Numbered from the stretch's first letter, positions 42,471 through 55,674 are shown. The stretch is 64,000 nt of DNA from Maratus speciosus (GCA_963932465.1 OZ010792.1:512229100-512293099), one strand, 5' to 3'. Program-made: numbers and translations. The notes: generated by a model not told the origin, from the sequence alone.

Positions 42471-44326
42471 TTAACCCTCTAGTGCATGATGTTTTATTTT
42501 TCCTTTAAAAAATATATTTGATTCCTTAATGGACGTACATTAAAGGAAAAATAGTAAAAAAAGTATCACTCTAATATTTTTCCGTATTTTGGATTTTTTT
42601 TAAATAGTAGCCAAATGGCAACACCATGCATTAAGCTTATTCTAAGCATATTCCACGATATTTCTCTGGTTTTTTCTATTAATTGTCAGGTGGCATTTTG
42701 CAGCACGGGGTCCTGTTTCTTCTTATTATTCCAAGGCACGAAATTACTTTTGATTTTTAAAGTGTCATTATGTTCACTGATGTTTAATATCAAAATACAG
42801 TTCCTGATTTACAGGTTCAACAACAGGATGAGTTAGTCTAGCATTGACTCAAACACTAACCTCCAGGTCATGTCCACCTGGCAGACTGGTTGTGTTTTTT
42901 TCGCAATAAATATCAAAATTGTATGCAAATCTTGATACTCCTGCTAAAAATAATTTAAAAACACATTTATGCGAGTTTTTTTTGAGGAGTGGGGGTGGGG
43001 TATACTGCTTCATATGGTGACGAGTCTTTGGTGCACTTATTTGCTCATAAACACAGAGACATTTTTTGATGGAAATGGATAAGAATTTCCATTCTGGGTG
43101 CCTACTATTGGTCTCAACTTGAATAACTTATCTTCCCCATTAGACAATGTATTATCGTTCAGATGGGAAAATTGTCGTATACCGTATACTTTCAAATGTA
43201 TTCACGGTCATAGTGCGACTACCTGGTGATACACCAGTGACAGGGTTCAAACAATCTTGTGACTTTAAAGTTTCCCACGCTACTCAAGGTACAAATCCTT
43301 AGATACTTTTTTATATCTGTCAAGAATATATTGAGTGGCTTTTGAACATGTTTTAGAACACAATAGAGTCTTGCTTGTTGAGAGATACGCTCGAAATGTA
43401 CTGGGTGGAAAAATACAAAAAATATTTATATGGTGCTTTTAATGATAAAACACTTTCAAGGAGAGAAACATCTCCAATAATGTTTATCCAAGAAGGATCT
43501 GGCTGAAGAGTTTGAAGCTTTCACTTTTTCTGTTTACGTTTACCTGGCTGCTTTTGTTTTGATGTAGATGGAATATTCACTATCCCAACGTTTGCATCAA
43601 AATTCTAGCAAATTTCATTAGCTGATTTATCTGCTCGTAAATCACAATCAGTCTTATCAAAAGCATCTGAACCGTTTTTGAACAGAGAGTTTGGATCAAA
43701 AGGTGGATCGTCATCGCTGTCATTGTAAGAAATGTCACTTTCACTAGACATAACAATTCAAATTTCTTCTGTTAATATTTTATTTAGTATCTTTACTTTA
43801 AAAAATATGCTGAACATGATGAGGCTCTATCAGAACAAATTTTTTGATGAAAAAAATAGACAAAAAGCAAGAAGAAACAATCAACAAATTCATTGAACAG
43901 AATACTAAAAATGTAAATAAAAGTGGAACTCAATTCATGGTGTTGCCAAATGGCAACATTCGTATATTCGCATACATACAATATTTGTGTGCAAAAAACT
44001 TTACTTAATATTATTTAAAATCACTTTTAAAAGCATATTCTTTTGAAAAAGATTTTTTTCAAATGCAATTTTGCATTTTAAATATTTTTTATTTGTGTTA
44101 GAAATCCATCTACGGCGAGGAAAATTGACGGCTTCAAAAGTTCCTTTTTATTTGTAACTGATAAACAACTATTATCACCTATGGTATTTTTAATGTACTA
44201 AACCTAAGTATTGGGTCAAAATGAATACATAAAGCACAAATTTATCAAGAGACAACGGTAAATAAACGATAAGGAGAGAATATGTAATTTGTTGCCAATT
44301 GGCAACAGTATGCACTAGAGGGTTAA
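42471..44326 (-). mobile_element. Internally deleted piggyBac-type element
   Basis: TTAA lies at 42471-42474 and 44323-44326. The left end TTAACCCTCTAGTGCATGAT matches the inverted right end TTAACCCTCTAGTGCATACT for 17 bases, and a TTGCCAAATGGCAAC palindrome lies near both ends (42609 and 43944; TTGCCAATTGGCAAC near 44291). The minus strand carries recognisable piggyBac transposase fragments. The 1856-bp length is below that of an intact element, and the region coding for the last catalytic residue and cysteine-rich end is missing. Confidence 0.85.
42650..43751 (-). pseudogene. Decayed piggyBac transposase
   Basis: The minus-strand start at 43751 gives MSSESDISYNDSDDDPP, the acidic N-terminus common in this family. 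In order come PYKYFLYF, a QQARLYCVLKHVQKPLNIF stretch, DKLFKLRPIV, then VYEQISAPKTRHHMKQY, FKLFLAGVSRFAYNFDIY, ELYFD and SCLGIIRRNRTPCC. These correspond to the DDE_Tnp_1_7 domain and its GT.R.NR-type segment. At the first catalytic position, where the family has DEQ, the sequence has YEQ; the aspartate of the FDN position survives as FDI. Several stops and frame changes are present, so it is dead, and everything after the RRNR segment is gone. Confidence 0.8.
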
Positions 44327-45354
44327 AATAATTTAATTGTTGGTCGTAGTTTAAGCGGGGTTTACCTCTAGAAGACTTAAAAAATCTGTTTTTAGCCTTT
44401 TTTTTCGTTAGAATAGGAATAAAAATTGGTGTTCCGAAATTTTTGCTTGTTATTTATTATTATTTGAAGGATATTGCATTTTTTTTTATATCAAAAATTG
44501 ATGACGGGAATTGAGTTGAGTAGGTGATGCGCGTCGTGCACTTGCAACTGGGCGGGATCCGACAGATTACCTGAGACGTCTGCAGTCAATTTTTGTTAAA
44601 GATTATAAAAATAGATATAATTGTCTGGGGCTTCAAGTATTTTGAGGTCAAGAAATCTAAAATAACAAAATGGTGGCCATTTGAAAAAAGTCTCTTTTTG
44701 GTCCCATTTTTCGCACCTTTCGTGATTTAAAATTAAATGTTTTTTTTCTTTTTTTGTACAAAAATAGCTGAAAGTGGTTCAAGCCCCATTAAATTATGTC
44801 CTCTTTAATTAAAAAAAATGCAAGATCTCTTTAATAGATTTTGCGTTCTGATCACGCCCAGTTTGAAAAAAGTCATTTTACATAAAATGCGTTTTTAGTG
44901 CTCCAAGACAATAAATGCCTACGGACGCGTTGCGCTAAAGCACAAAATAACTACGAAAGGTCCTCCAATTCGGCCAAATAATTTTACAAGGGTGATCTAC
45001 AGACTATGGGGAATAAAAAAATGTAAAAAAAGGAAGAAAAATCGATTTTTTCAACCGAAAAAAAGCAAGTACCTTCTTAAGGTAAAATGTATAACAATAA
45101 AATTAAGCTATTTTATAAAGTTAAATGAAACCGTAAATACTAGTGCATAAAATATTTTCATTATAAGCATTGTCCTTTTGATATTTTTCTAATTATATCG
45201 CATAAAAATATTTTACTTCTTTGACTGTCTGGTATATTGTATATGTTATCAGATTTAACATACTTTCAGTTTTATGCCCTCTAATGGGAAAATCTCTTAG
45301 GATATACATAATTAAGTAACAAACTTTAAGTTTTTTCATAACAGTCAATGCGTT
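44327..45354. other. AT-rich stretch, nothing recognised
   Basis: No gene or repeat unit is supportable. The start is a CGTAGTTTAAGCGGGGTTT sequence that resembles the foldback end near 32790, but too weakly to link them. Confidence 0.45.
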
Positions 45355-45957
45355 ACATATATTTTGAATCTAATGGCTACTTAGTAAAATTTAAAATATT
45401 CAACTATTCATTTTGTTTTGTTTTTTCATCTGTAATAAATATAAATGATGTGTTCAAATTTCTGCGCATTGTTCCAAAATATAATTCGTGAAGCAGTATT
45501 GCCTTGAAGACTTGTATGTTTAATAAGCAGGATAATGTATATTTTGGAAGTATTTCCCCCCCCCCTCCCCTCCCCAATATACTTGATGTTTTCACTTTTG
45601 TGTTTGTTGAAAAGTATTATTAGTAAGATTAAGCGAATAATTTGGAATTATATAAAAGTAGTAAATCGACTTGACATGTGATATACTCAATTTCCATATA
45701 AAGGCAAATATATTTAATAATAATAATAATAATAAAGTACAAGTTCAACTGAATATTTTTGAGTTTTGTTTTTCTGTAGTTCATCTACAAACAGTTCTTA
45801 TCTATTTCACTTTCATTTTACATCTCCCACACAAAATTTCTATTCAAGTTTAGGATTTCGTGGTTGCATGCGTTAATTTTCCTCAAAATACTGAAACTTT
45901 TAACGAAGCCTTAATCTGATTTTAACTGTTGAAATTAAAGTCAGGAAAAAATTACGC
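45355..45957 (+). repeat. Dispersed 0.6-kb repeat, copy 1
   Basis: Highly similar to 54085-54710 in the same orientation. Shared landmarks are GGCTACTTA.TAAAATTTAA, GTGTTCAAATTTCTG, a C-run CCCCTCCCCTCCCCAATATA, an (ATA)n microsatellite and TTTAGGATTTCGTGGTTG. No terminal repeats or target duplication were seen. It codes for nothing recognisable. Confidence 0.85.
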
Positions 45958-46100
45958 TATTTTAACGAAATCGTACTGAAAATTTTAATTTTATGCATCA
46001 AAAAAAAGCTTTTCCTATTAATTTTGATGCTATTTTGGACTTCAAAAACTATTCGGGCAAATACCCATGTAACCATTAGAAGAAACATTGAGTTCGATTA

Positions 46101-46344
46101 TGAATGGGTTGGGTTGATTTTTGACGGCCGATTATCTCCACGAGGGATGTAGGCTCGGCGGAAAAAGTGCCCACCGTGGGGTCTTTCTAAGGGAACTTAA
46201 TCCTTATTTACTGATGGAAAATCCACGGCTCGAAGAAAACCACTAAAAATCCGAATGATTAGGACGACGGGCGCAATTTGATTCGAACCCAGCACCTCCC
46301 GTCTACCAGCTTTGAGAGCAGAATCTCTCGGCCACTGGTGGGGC
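46101..46344 (-). mobile_element. tRNA-derived SINE, second copy with target duplication
   Basis: GAGTTCGATTA occurs at 46090-46100 and 46345-46355, flanking a 244-bp insert. Read on the minus strand it has the same order as 35864-36110: GTGGCCGAGAGATTCTGCTC, GGTTCGAATC, TTAAGTTCCCTTAGAAAGA and a tail with AATCGGCCGTCAAAAATC. Divergence between the copies is moderate. Confidence 0.85.
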
Positions 46345-46355
46345 GAGTTCGATTA

Positions 46356-49300
46356 GAAACAATGAAAATATTTTTAAAAAATTATGATGCATGTGGTAAA
46401 ATGTTTTATTAGTAATATATATATTTATTTATTTATTTTACAAAAATCGTTAAATTCCGATGATTTCCGAAGTTCCGTAGGAACCCTTATATACCCGCAA
46501 ATAAAATTCCAGGTCTTCGAAAATTTCTAATATCGAAGCGGACGGTGGTTGAAGCCAACACGTAAACAGGCTAATGTGCTCGAACAAGAGTTTCTGCCTT
46601 CACTTCTATAAATTAATGTTAGAGTAGGCAGTGTTGCCAACCTCGAGTGCAAAATTTATGGGCTTGCAAGTTCAAAATCATCGTATTTTTAACAAATTAT
46701 TATACATTATACTTCTTTATCTGATCGGAACCGCTTTTTCCCGACCTGTGGATTTGCGCTATACACACACACACATATACATATATATATATATATATAT
46801 TTATTTATTTATAATGAATCGGATTTTAGTCGGGTCGAGTTGAAGTAACTTTTTTGATGAAGGTTCGATTAACTTTCATTGTTTTGGGGTTCGGATTGAA
46901 ACGATTTTCAAAATAATGGCCAAAATATTTTTTCATCTATATACAAACTAAGCTATATATTAAAACACCCACAGCCTACATTCTCGAAAATCAGACAACT
47001 TTATATATTGAACACTCTTTCAATTCCTAATGTTTATAAATTTGCATTCTTTTATCTTTAAAAAGTGAACACCTCCCAATGTACTCTAATGTAACATGTA
47101 TGTGTGTATAAACTATCACAAATATTTTATAGACATTGGTATTGATTTTCGTGATTTCCGCCATTACTGATATTATTTTTACGTAAACCTGACAGGCCCA
47201 CCACGTACTCCCAGGTTTACGCGTACCCCAGTATGGGCACCTCGAGAGTCCCTCACTTCCAAATTTGCCCTCCGCGGGCACTTTTCTAAATTTTGCGGAC
47301 ATCATTCATTCCTGAGGGGCAAATTTGAGGGGAGGGGCTTGGTAGGGGCATAGCATGAATGAGTGGTCACAGGCCTTTCCAACAATATGCAACATGTGGG
47401 ATCGCTGAAAGTTGGAAAATGCCCCCCCCCTTTTTGTGTACTATTACGACTTCTGAAATACATCCTACCCCCTCTCATTCAAATACCGGTTGCACAAATG
47501 TGTTACTGTGCACACTAACTATATAGAAAAGAACTCATAAAATGTAGCAATTTCATAAATTTCACACAATTATTGCTATGTGCGGGTAAAAACTTACTGA
47601 TCCACCCTCGTATAACATTTTTGAGAATTTTAAGTCTCCAATACATGGAATATGGATTAACGTTATTAATGATAACTGAACCATTTACATACAAATAAAG
47701 ATTCATTAAAAAGACAAATATCGCAGCTAACACGCTTCTTTAATAATAAAGATTATAAAAGTGAAACAAAAAACCTAAAATAACTACTTTTAATCAGGAC
47801 TCCACGTACCAGACAATTTCTACCACGTCGACGTAAAAATTCATGTTTTGTGGAAGTTCAGTCGGGCTGGGCAGGCTCAGGCTGAAATATTAAGTTTTGT
47901 GCCTGGCTAGGCCATTAATATTTTTATGTGATCCGGGCCGGGAACGAACTAAGCTTTTAACTTCTATACCATGCCACTCGAACTATTTCTGTGTGTCGTA
48001 CCGGGCCTGAGTTTGACCCATGCAAACCTCTAACATATTTCGAAAGCAAGTTTAATGTAAAATCTATGTGCTACTAATTTATTAATTCTTACACTTCAGT
48101 GAAAAAAATTTAATTGTGTGTGTTACACATTTTAATTATCTTGTTTTAATGAAAATGTACTATTTCTAATGAAAAAAGTAATTTTTTCCCTCTTTTATTT
48201 TATTGTAATTATTTCACTCCCTCCCCCCCCCCCTTTCAATCCAATTATTAACTTTCTTTTTTGTCTTTCAATGAAAAAAGAAATTGCAAAGAATAACAAA
48301 GCAGCATTTCCGGTATTCCATGACATTTTTGGCTAAATTTCGTCATTTGCCTATTAAACGCCAAAAACAGGAACTTGTAATTTCAGATGAGATGAACAGC
48401 GTTCATTCAAAGATCTTGTTCCATTCAAAGATCAAATTTATGACTTTTCGGGGACAACTTTTCAGGGATGGACTGAACGCACATTAAGACCAACAGCACT
48501 CGTCGTCAGAGAGACAGATATCATCGCCACCTCCATCGCTTTACATATAAGTAGAGATCGACCAAAAATACGTTTTCGTTTTCGGCTGAAAACCAGAGTT
48601 TCGGCGAAAATGATCTCGAAAATTCGGCCAGACCGAAACTATCTGTACTATTCCAAAAATCTCGTGTCTTTCTTCAGAAATTTTCAACATGACTCATTGA
48701 TTTCAGATTCATTAGCTCAAATGAGACACTCTTTATTTATTGCTATGAAGTTCATTGATTATAATTATCAGTCATGACGGACTCTAGACGTGAGTACAAA
48801 TTATGAAACAAGCAATGCATGTATGACAGAACTTTGAAGACGCTTTTCACGAGCTCATTTAAAGCTGAAGCCTTAATAGTAATAGACAACTTTTAGTTTG
48901 AAAACACAGAAGTGTTTCAAATACTACTTGAGAAAGTTCTAGTATAACAGATGATCATTTATTTATAAAAGATATATCGAGATATGTGTACCTCAAACAT
49001 TTTTTAATGAAATTCGTATAATTAGAAAATCATTATGTGTCGTTGATGAATTAATGGCACATTATTTTAATTAAAAATGAAAAGTTTCGGCCAGGGGCAC
49101 AGATAGTCAACTTGGATAAAATATGTAATTGATTAATAATTATGTATGCTTAATAAACACGCATAATCATCTACTTATTATAAAAGCTGAGTGCACGTGA
49201 CCGACGGAACGATGCCGGTGCGAACCACTCTGGTCTGCGAAACGACCGTAGCTAAACGCCATGTTAGGCTTAATGAAAAACATATCTTAGCATATGACAG

Positions 49301-50789
49301 CTAAATGATAATTTTTTCCACTTAAAATCATGTCTGTTCAGCATATTTTCATATAAAACATGTGTATCATATCCATTTATAATGTATTAAGTTCTAAATT
49401 AAAATTAAGCTATTAGACATCAAATATAAACAAACGATACTGTTGCCATTCAGATTCAAATTCCAGCAAATTAAGAAACAAATGAATGACTCTTTGACGA
49501 TTCATAAAAAAAAAAAAAAAATACGGCTAACATCTGATTCTGCTTTAAATATATTTTTTAAAGCATATTAAAACCTTTAAGTTTTTTGAAATGCGTTTTT
49601 CATTTTTTGAAATGCGTTTTTCAATGCGTTTACATTTATAAGCAGCAATTTTATTTACGACTGTTTACATTTACAAGCAGTCAGTTTACGACATACATAT
49701 GAAATATTACGTAATTTATTGAATAAATATTTTAAAAAACATTATTTAATGATTATTCATCATTATTCATATGAATCATTCATATGAATATTGATTCATA
49801 TCAATGATTCATGTATTTCACTCTTCTGTAGTGGCAACAGTGAAACGCTGTTTCTTTAGGAAAAACAACAGAGGGATAAACGTGCTGATTTTTCGCCACT
49901 ACTCGCTTTCATCTGTCAATAGTTATTTTTGAATGTTTTAAAAGTTTTTTTAATTTTTATTATGGGCTTTCGGAAAGAAGGCGCCAATTGACCAGGAAAA
50001 GAATTGCGCGATCGCGGCAATCAACGGATTTCTCAGTTTGCCTGATAAACTCAGCTGAGTTTACACCGAACAGAATTAAACACCCATATACACAATTTTT
50101 TGTTTATTTTTTATCTAAACTATGCATATTTTAAGTTCATGTTCATAAAGTGTTTATCACTCACAGGAACGTTTCATTATAATAAAGATTTAAAAATCAA
50201 AATTACATTTTTTTTTTAATTTTACTAAATTTTTGTACCGTTAAAAAACATAGCTTTTTGTATGTGTATTACTTTCAATGATGCACATAATGGTGTTTTA
50301 GTTTTGGCCAAATATATGAATCAAATTTTAAAGTTTCATCTAAAATTAAAAAATAAACATTGATTTTTTAAAGAAATGCCATATGTTTTTTGTTTTATTT
50401 TAGTTTCTTATTTCACCTATGCTGCATTTTTTAAGCTGAATTTAATATATTTCTGTGAATTATTTTTTGCTGTTTCAAAAATGCAACAGCTTTTTTTTTT
50501 TTCAACTATGCATATATTTTTAAAAGCATTTACAGACATGCCACTTTCCAGCGAAAACAGGGAATTCCATTTTTTCGGCACAATTTATCATCCCTGGGAT
50601 TGATGCAAATCAGTATTAAAATTTGTTGACATTTTTAGGACGAGAAGGGAGGGGGGGGGGGGTAGCAGAATTTGACAAAATAAAAATGCGAGTACAAGCA
50701 ACTGCAATTTGAGTTTATTTCTAATCCTTTCCCATGACCTGTGCATTTAATCCATGTATAGAAACAAACAGGATGAAAAAAACATATAG
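46356..50789. other. Non-coding stretch, no gene recognised
   Basis: An (AT)n tract lies at about 46772-46800. A GC-rich patch at about 47190-47290 gives a minus-strand frame without family features. The sequence TCTACTTATTATAAAAGCTG near 49174 resembles the 5' start of arthropod Helitron-type elements, with no 3' end found. ATTCATATGAATCATTCATA near 49768 is a short palindromic tandem. C-runs occur at 47421 and 48226. No splice-bounded exon was supportable. Confidence 0.4.
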
Positions 50790-51140
50790 CCAGGAGCTTG
50801 CAAAAATCATCAAAATATCGTAGAAAAAGGGTGGTGTCATCAAACGAATATGAATTCCATCAAAGGATCGCAGAAAAAAGCACAATTTTTCCCAAAGGGT
50901 CCTTTAGTATGCATGTTTCGTCTAAGGATCATGGAATATGTGAATGTCGCCAAATAATCGTGGAAAAAACATGAATTTCATCAGATGACTGCAGAAAAAA
51001 TGCATTATTTGATCAAAGTATCGCGAAAAACGTGAATTTCGTCAAATAATCACAGAAAAAATGTGTTTTGATTAGAGGATCACAGAGAAAACGAGATTTT
51101 CATCGAAAGGTTGCAAAAGTGTAAGTTTCAACATAAGAAC
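50790..51140. repeat. Degenerate minisatellite, about 32-bp unit
   Basis: Phrases of the type GTGAATTTCGTCAAATAATC followed by ACAGAAAAAA recur about ten times with many changes. Related units appear at 51960-52180 and 52600-52775. Confidence 0.7.
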
Positions 51141-51416
51141 CTAAAAAAAAAATGTAAATTTTGAAATTGGGGGATCTTGAAGCTTATTGGTTCATCAGTA
51201 TCAGGTGAACCGTTAGTCAGCTAAATTTTCTGTTACGTAACTAATTTGCTGCATACATTCGGATGCACCTGTGCTTCTGTCAACGTATTTTGATTGTAAG
51301 GTAAGTCTCGCTTGCTCTGCTGTTTATTTCTTTTTTTTTTAATTAGGATTTTTGCATTAGCTGTTTAAAATGCACCCTTTATTGGTGAATATATCGATTT
51401 TTACATTGTTTACAGT

Positions 51417-51588
51417 TTTAGAGACAGACGATTCAGCCAACGGCTGCCGAAAAAATTCAGAGTCTAAAAACATCGAGGGTGTATTACCAAACATCCATCA
51501 AAATTTAAATTTAATTCAGTTAGAAGAGAAGTACCATACCTTGACGATGTTTCAGACCCTGACTAGGATCCCTTTTTCTAAACATTAA
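51417..51588 (+). other. Exon-like open stretch
   Basis: TTGTTTACAG at 51407-51416 is a fair 3' splice site. It is followed by an open frame reading ETDDSANGCRKNSESKNIEG and ending RIPFSKH and a stop at 51588. No compatible upstream exon was found, and the stop lies inside the duplicated segment starting near 51583. Probably chance. Confidence 0.2.
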
Positions 51589-52775
51589 ATTATTGATTTT
51601 TTTTTTAATTTTAACTGATTGTTTTTTATGTAAATATTTGAAATTTTTTTTGTATGAAACTCCCCCTTTTTTTTATGAATCGCCGTCTCATTTATTGGTA
51701 TTTCTTTATATTTATCCTTTTACTTTTATTTTATGTTTCATAAATTTTTTGGCAGTTGTGAGCGAGATTTTACCTGCATTCGTAACAAATTTTTCAAGAT
51801 GGCAGTAAAACTTCGTTTTTAAATCTTTATGTTACTTATAAATCCATGTTTTTACATCATTTTCTATTTTTTTGTGCAAATCATTGATTTATAAATAACA
51901 TAAAGATTTAAAAATTGAGTTTTTCCGTCACCTTGAAAAGATTTTTGGCACAATTTTTTTCGTCAAGCGGCACAGGATGCGAAACTCTTCCCTGAATTTT
52001 GTCAAAGAAACGTGAGAGGTGTAATTCATCAAAAAGGCGCAGGAAAAACGTGAATTTTGCAACAAATCCCGATAAAAACACTCATTTCGTGAAAGGATTG
52101 TGGTAAAAACAGTCATTTTTTTAAAAGGCTGCGAAAAAAACATGAATTTCATCAGAGATGTGCAGAAAAAACGAGAATTTCACCATAAACATTAAATTAT
52201 TGATTTTTTTTTTGTTTGTAAATTTTAACTGATTGTTTGTTTTTTGTGTAAGTATTTTTAGTTTCTTTTTATATATTTTTTTTCTGTATGAAACTCCCTT
52301 TTTCCTGAATCGCCGTCTCATTTATTGGTATTTATTTATATTTATCTTTTTATTTTATATTAGTAAGTTTTTTGGTAGTTGTGAGCAAGATTTTACCAGC
52401 ATTCGTAACAAATTTTTCAAGATGGCGGAAAAACTTCAGTTTTAAATCTTTGTTATTTATAAATCCATGTTTTTACATCATTTTCTATTTTTGGGGCAAA
52501 ATCATTGATTTATAAATAATAAAGATTTAAAAATGATGTTTTTCTGCCATCTTGAAAAGATTTTTGGCAAGATTTTGAAAAAAATTTTTTTGCCAAGTGG
52601 CACTCTTCCCTGAATTTTGTCAAAGAAACGCGAGAGGTGTAATTCGTCAAAAGGGCGCAGAAAAAAAGCAGAATTTTCAACAAATCCCGATAAAAATACT
52701 CATTTTGTCAAAAGGCTGCGAAAAAAACACGAATTTCATCAAAGATGTGCAGAAAAAATGAGAATTTTGCCATAG
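51583..52775. repeat. Tandem duplication of a ~600-bp segment containing a hairpin and minisatellite
   Basis: Two copies, about 51583-52184 and 52186-52775, share GAATCGCCGTCTCATTTATT, GGCAGTTGTGAGCGAGATTT and TTCAAGATGGCAGTAAAACT (GGTAGTTGTGAGCAAGATTT and GGCGGAAAAACT in the second). Within each, AAATCTTTATGTTACTTATA and its complement form an imperfect palindrome of about 40-bp arms, followed by ~32-bp minisatellite units. No protein is coded. Confidence 0.85.
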
Positions 52776-54084
52776 GGTTGCTCTCCCCCCCCCCCCTCCC
52801 CCGCATGAGGTGGTTCATATTTTCTTCATTTGAAGGTTGACTTTTACAAACACTATTTTTTTTAATGCTTTTGAGGACTTACCACTATCTGAATAATCAT
52901 GCATATCAATCACCTGTTTAATTGAGTCTGACTTAATGTTGTAAACTTACAATAACACTTTCCCGTCATTTTTGACGGGGCCATATGCTAGTTAATGAAT
53001 AATTATATACAGGGTGACAGTTATTGAACTATATGAAATTAAACCGTCGTAACTTCTGAACGGTTTGGATGATGATATTCAAACTCCGTGGTTGGCCGCA
53101 GGACATAATGGGTTAAGCTTGCGAGTTAAACTTGAGAGTTTAATTTTTCTTACCATTTTTCCACAACTTTCTATTTTCTTCTAAATTTTTACTTATAATG
53201 TATTTGCATAGTACCCAGAGGACATTCAAATAAGAAATAATAACAATGTAGTATTTTTAGTACAAAATTTTGGCATAACATTGTCTTAAAGGGGTGCTAA
53301 ATTAGGGACGGTAAGGTAAAAAAAGGGATGAAATGGGAAAAAAAGGGACAGTAAGGGAAATTACCACCTATTTTATGCAACTCATGTTAAGACTAAGTGG
53401 TAGCCACAATGGTCATTGATTTTTAAAAAGAGTTATTTACATTGGATTAAATTTAAAAAATAATTTACCTCGAAAAGTGCAGGAATAAACCTTGGTGACG
53501 TTTAATACTACCAATAAAGCCACGATGCTTAAAATTGATATTTAAATGATGATTTAAATTCTGCAGTAAATTTCCTGTCAAAGAATTTTAGGCATTCTTT
53601 CTCTAGCATACTTCTGCATGAGAAAAAACTTTAAAAAAATTCTGTGGCTGCATCTGAAGTGATTTTCTGTATAATTTTAGAAGAGGGAGTGTAAAAAATC
53701 TAAAACCCAGGGAGAAAGTTTAAAAACTAATAACAATCTTAAAAATGTGTGCAGGTTAATTTTTTGCTACATATTTATATAAAACAATAGTTTCAGTTTC
53801 GGAAAAAAGTTACATCGAATTATTTTTATTGAAACAATTTTATACAGACAGCTTCAAACTTAAAAATCAGCATCAGGGACACGGGACGGTATAGGAGTTT
53901 TCCTGGGATCTGGACCCCCAACATCGTCGAAAACTTATTTATCTCGTTTATATTGTTATGCAATCATGCAATGGGATGTCCCCCAGTATATGAAATTAAG
54001 GGAAAAAAACAAAAAACACAAGAACATGCACTAAAATAAAAATTATTATTCTGGGGCATAAAAGTCAAAAGATTGTCAGAATGC
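52776..54084. other. Non-coding stretch with mariner-like and palindromic fragments
   Basis: CAGGGTGACAGTTATTGAAC near 53012 is preceded by TATA and resembles a Tc1/mariner-type terminus; no partner was found. CCCGTCATTTTTGACGGG near 52963 echoes the palindrome in the 20079-20306 element. No gene seen. Confidence 0.4.
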
Positions 54085-54710
54085 CCCATATATATTTTGA
54101 ATCTGACGGCTACTTACTAAAATTTAAAATATTCAACAATTCTTTTTTATTATTATTATCTGTAATAAATATAAATGCTGTGTTCAAATTTCTGGACATT
54201 GTTACAAAATATAATTAGTGAAGCTGTATTGTTCTGATTAAGACTTATATAGTTTATATAGTTTAGTAAGTAGGACAATATATGTTTCGGAAAAAATTCC
54301 TCCCTCCTCCCCTCCCCAATATATTTGATGTTTCAATTTTGTGTTTTGTTGAAAAGTATTATGAGTAAGATTCTGCGAATAATTTAAAATTATAAAAAAA
54401 ATTGTAAATCTTCCTGCCATATGATATACTCAACTTCCATATAAAGGCAAATATCTTTAATAATAATAATAATAATAATAAAGTACAAGTTCCACTGAAT
54501 ATTTTTGAGTTTGTTTTTCTACAGTTCAGCTACAAGCAGTTCTTATCCATTTCATTTATTACTTTCATTTGACATTTCCCATACAAAATTTCTATTCAGG
54601 TTTAGGATTTCGTGGTTGTATGTGTTAATTTTTTTCTCAAAATACTGCAACGTTTTACGAAGCCTTAATCTGACTTTAATTGTTGAAACTAAAGTCAGGA
54701 AAAAATTACG
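54085..54710 (+). repeat. Dispersed 0.6-kb repeat, copy 2
   Basis: The second copy of the sequence at 45355-45957, in the same orientation and about 8.7 kb away, differing by scattered substitutions and small indels. Confidence 0.85.
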
Positions 54711-55674
54711 ATCAGATAGATGTATGATTATTTTAATTATAAATAAAAAATTATAACAATGATAATTTTAGATTTATGCTAAAGTTTATGAGAACGAAAC
54801 ATTGTAAACAAACACACTCACATAACACACACACATATATATATTATATACATATGGATAAGAAATCCATTTATAAATTAGCAAACGCTGAAAACTTGCC
54901 TAAAAAATTTCTTGTTAAATTACTTATGTATGCAATGGTTACATGTGCTATATATATGGAATATTTTTATAGTATGAAATATATATAACTTCATTTCTTC
55001 ATTAAAAATCTATAAAATTAGGAGTCAAAGTAAATTTTGCCTATTCTAACTCAAAATTTAAAATTATAATATTTAAATAAGCGAAGAAAACGCATTTTTA
55101 ATTCAAAAAATATCTTTTTTTTTTCTTACTTTATTTAATGCTAATCATTTGTAATTTATACATTTATTAAATTTAAAATATTTTTATTTACTTTGTATCT
55201 TACCCAGAAAAAACAAATTAAAATTGAGGATTTTAACTACAGAGTTTTTCCCGCAGTGACAGCAAGCACCCCAAAACGAACAAGAATGCACTCTCCCTCT
55301 CCCACAGACGATTTCTTTCTTCTAAGAAGTAGCCTATATTAGATCCATGTGTTCCTAATGAAGTAAGGAACTCAAGCCTCTGGATTTCGATAACTAGTGT
55401 AAAACAGGTTTTACAGTAATAAGAGTATGAGTATGAGAGCTTATGTAGTAGAGCCGAAAAGTGAATAATGTGCATCCTCGTTTTATTTCTGTTTTAAAAG
55501 ATTTTGCTCCATATAGGAAATTGTTTTACAGATAAAAATAGCATAACAGAAAACAATGCCCTACCATTCTTCCTTTCTTTAATAAAGCATTTAAAAAATT
55601 CTCAGTAAACTGTCAAAATTAAGTATTCATGTTTAAATTATAAAACTTTTGTCCCAAATTTCTCTTTTACTGCC
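54711..55674. other. AT-rich stretch, nothing recognised
   Basis: No gene or repeat unit is supportable. Confidence 0.5.

Noticed and set aside
47027..47305. 92-residue minus-strand protein from a GC-rich patch
   Set aside because: Only the first 40 residues are GC-rich, the remainder is AT noise, and no splice donor or domain supports it.
50376..50603. 75-residue plus-strand membrane protein
   Set aside because: Hydrophobic residues come from T-rich DNA; no splice sites or family features.
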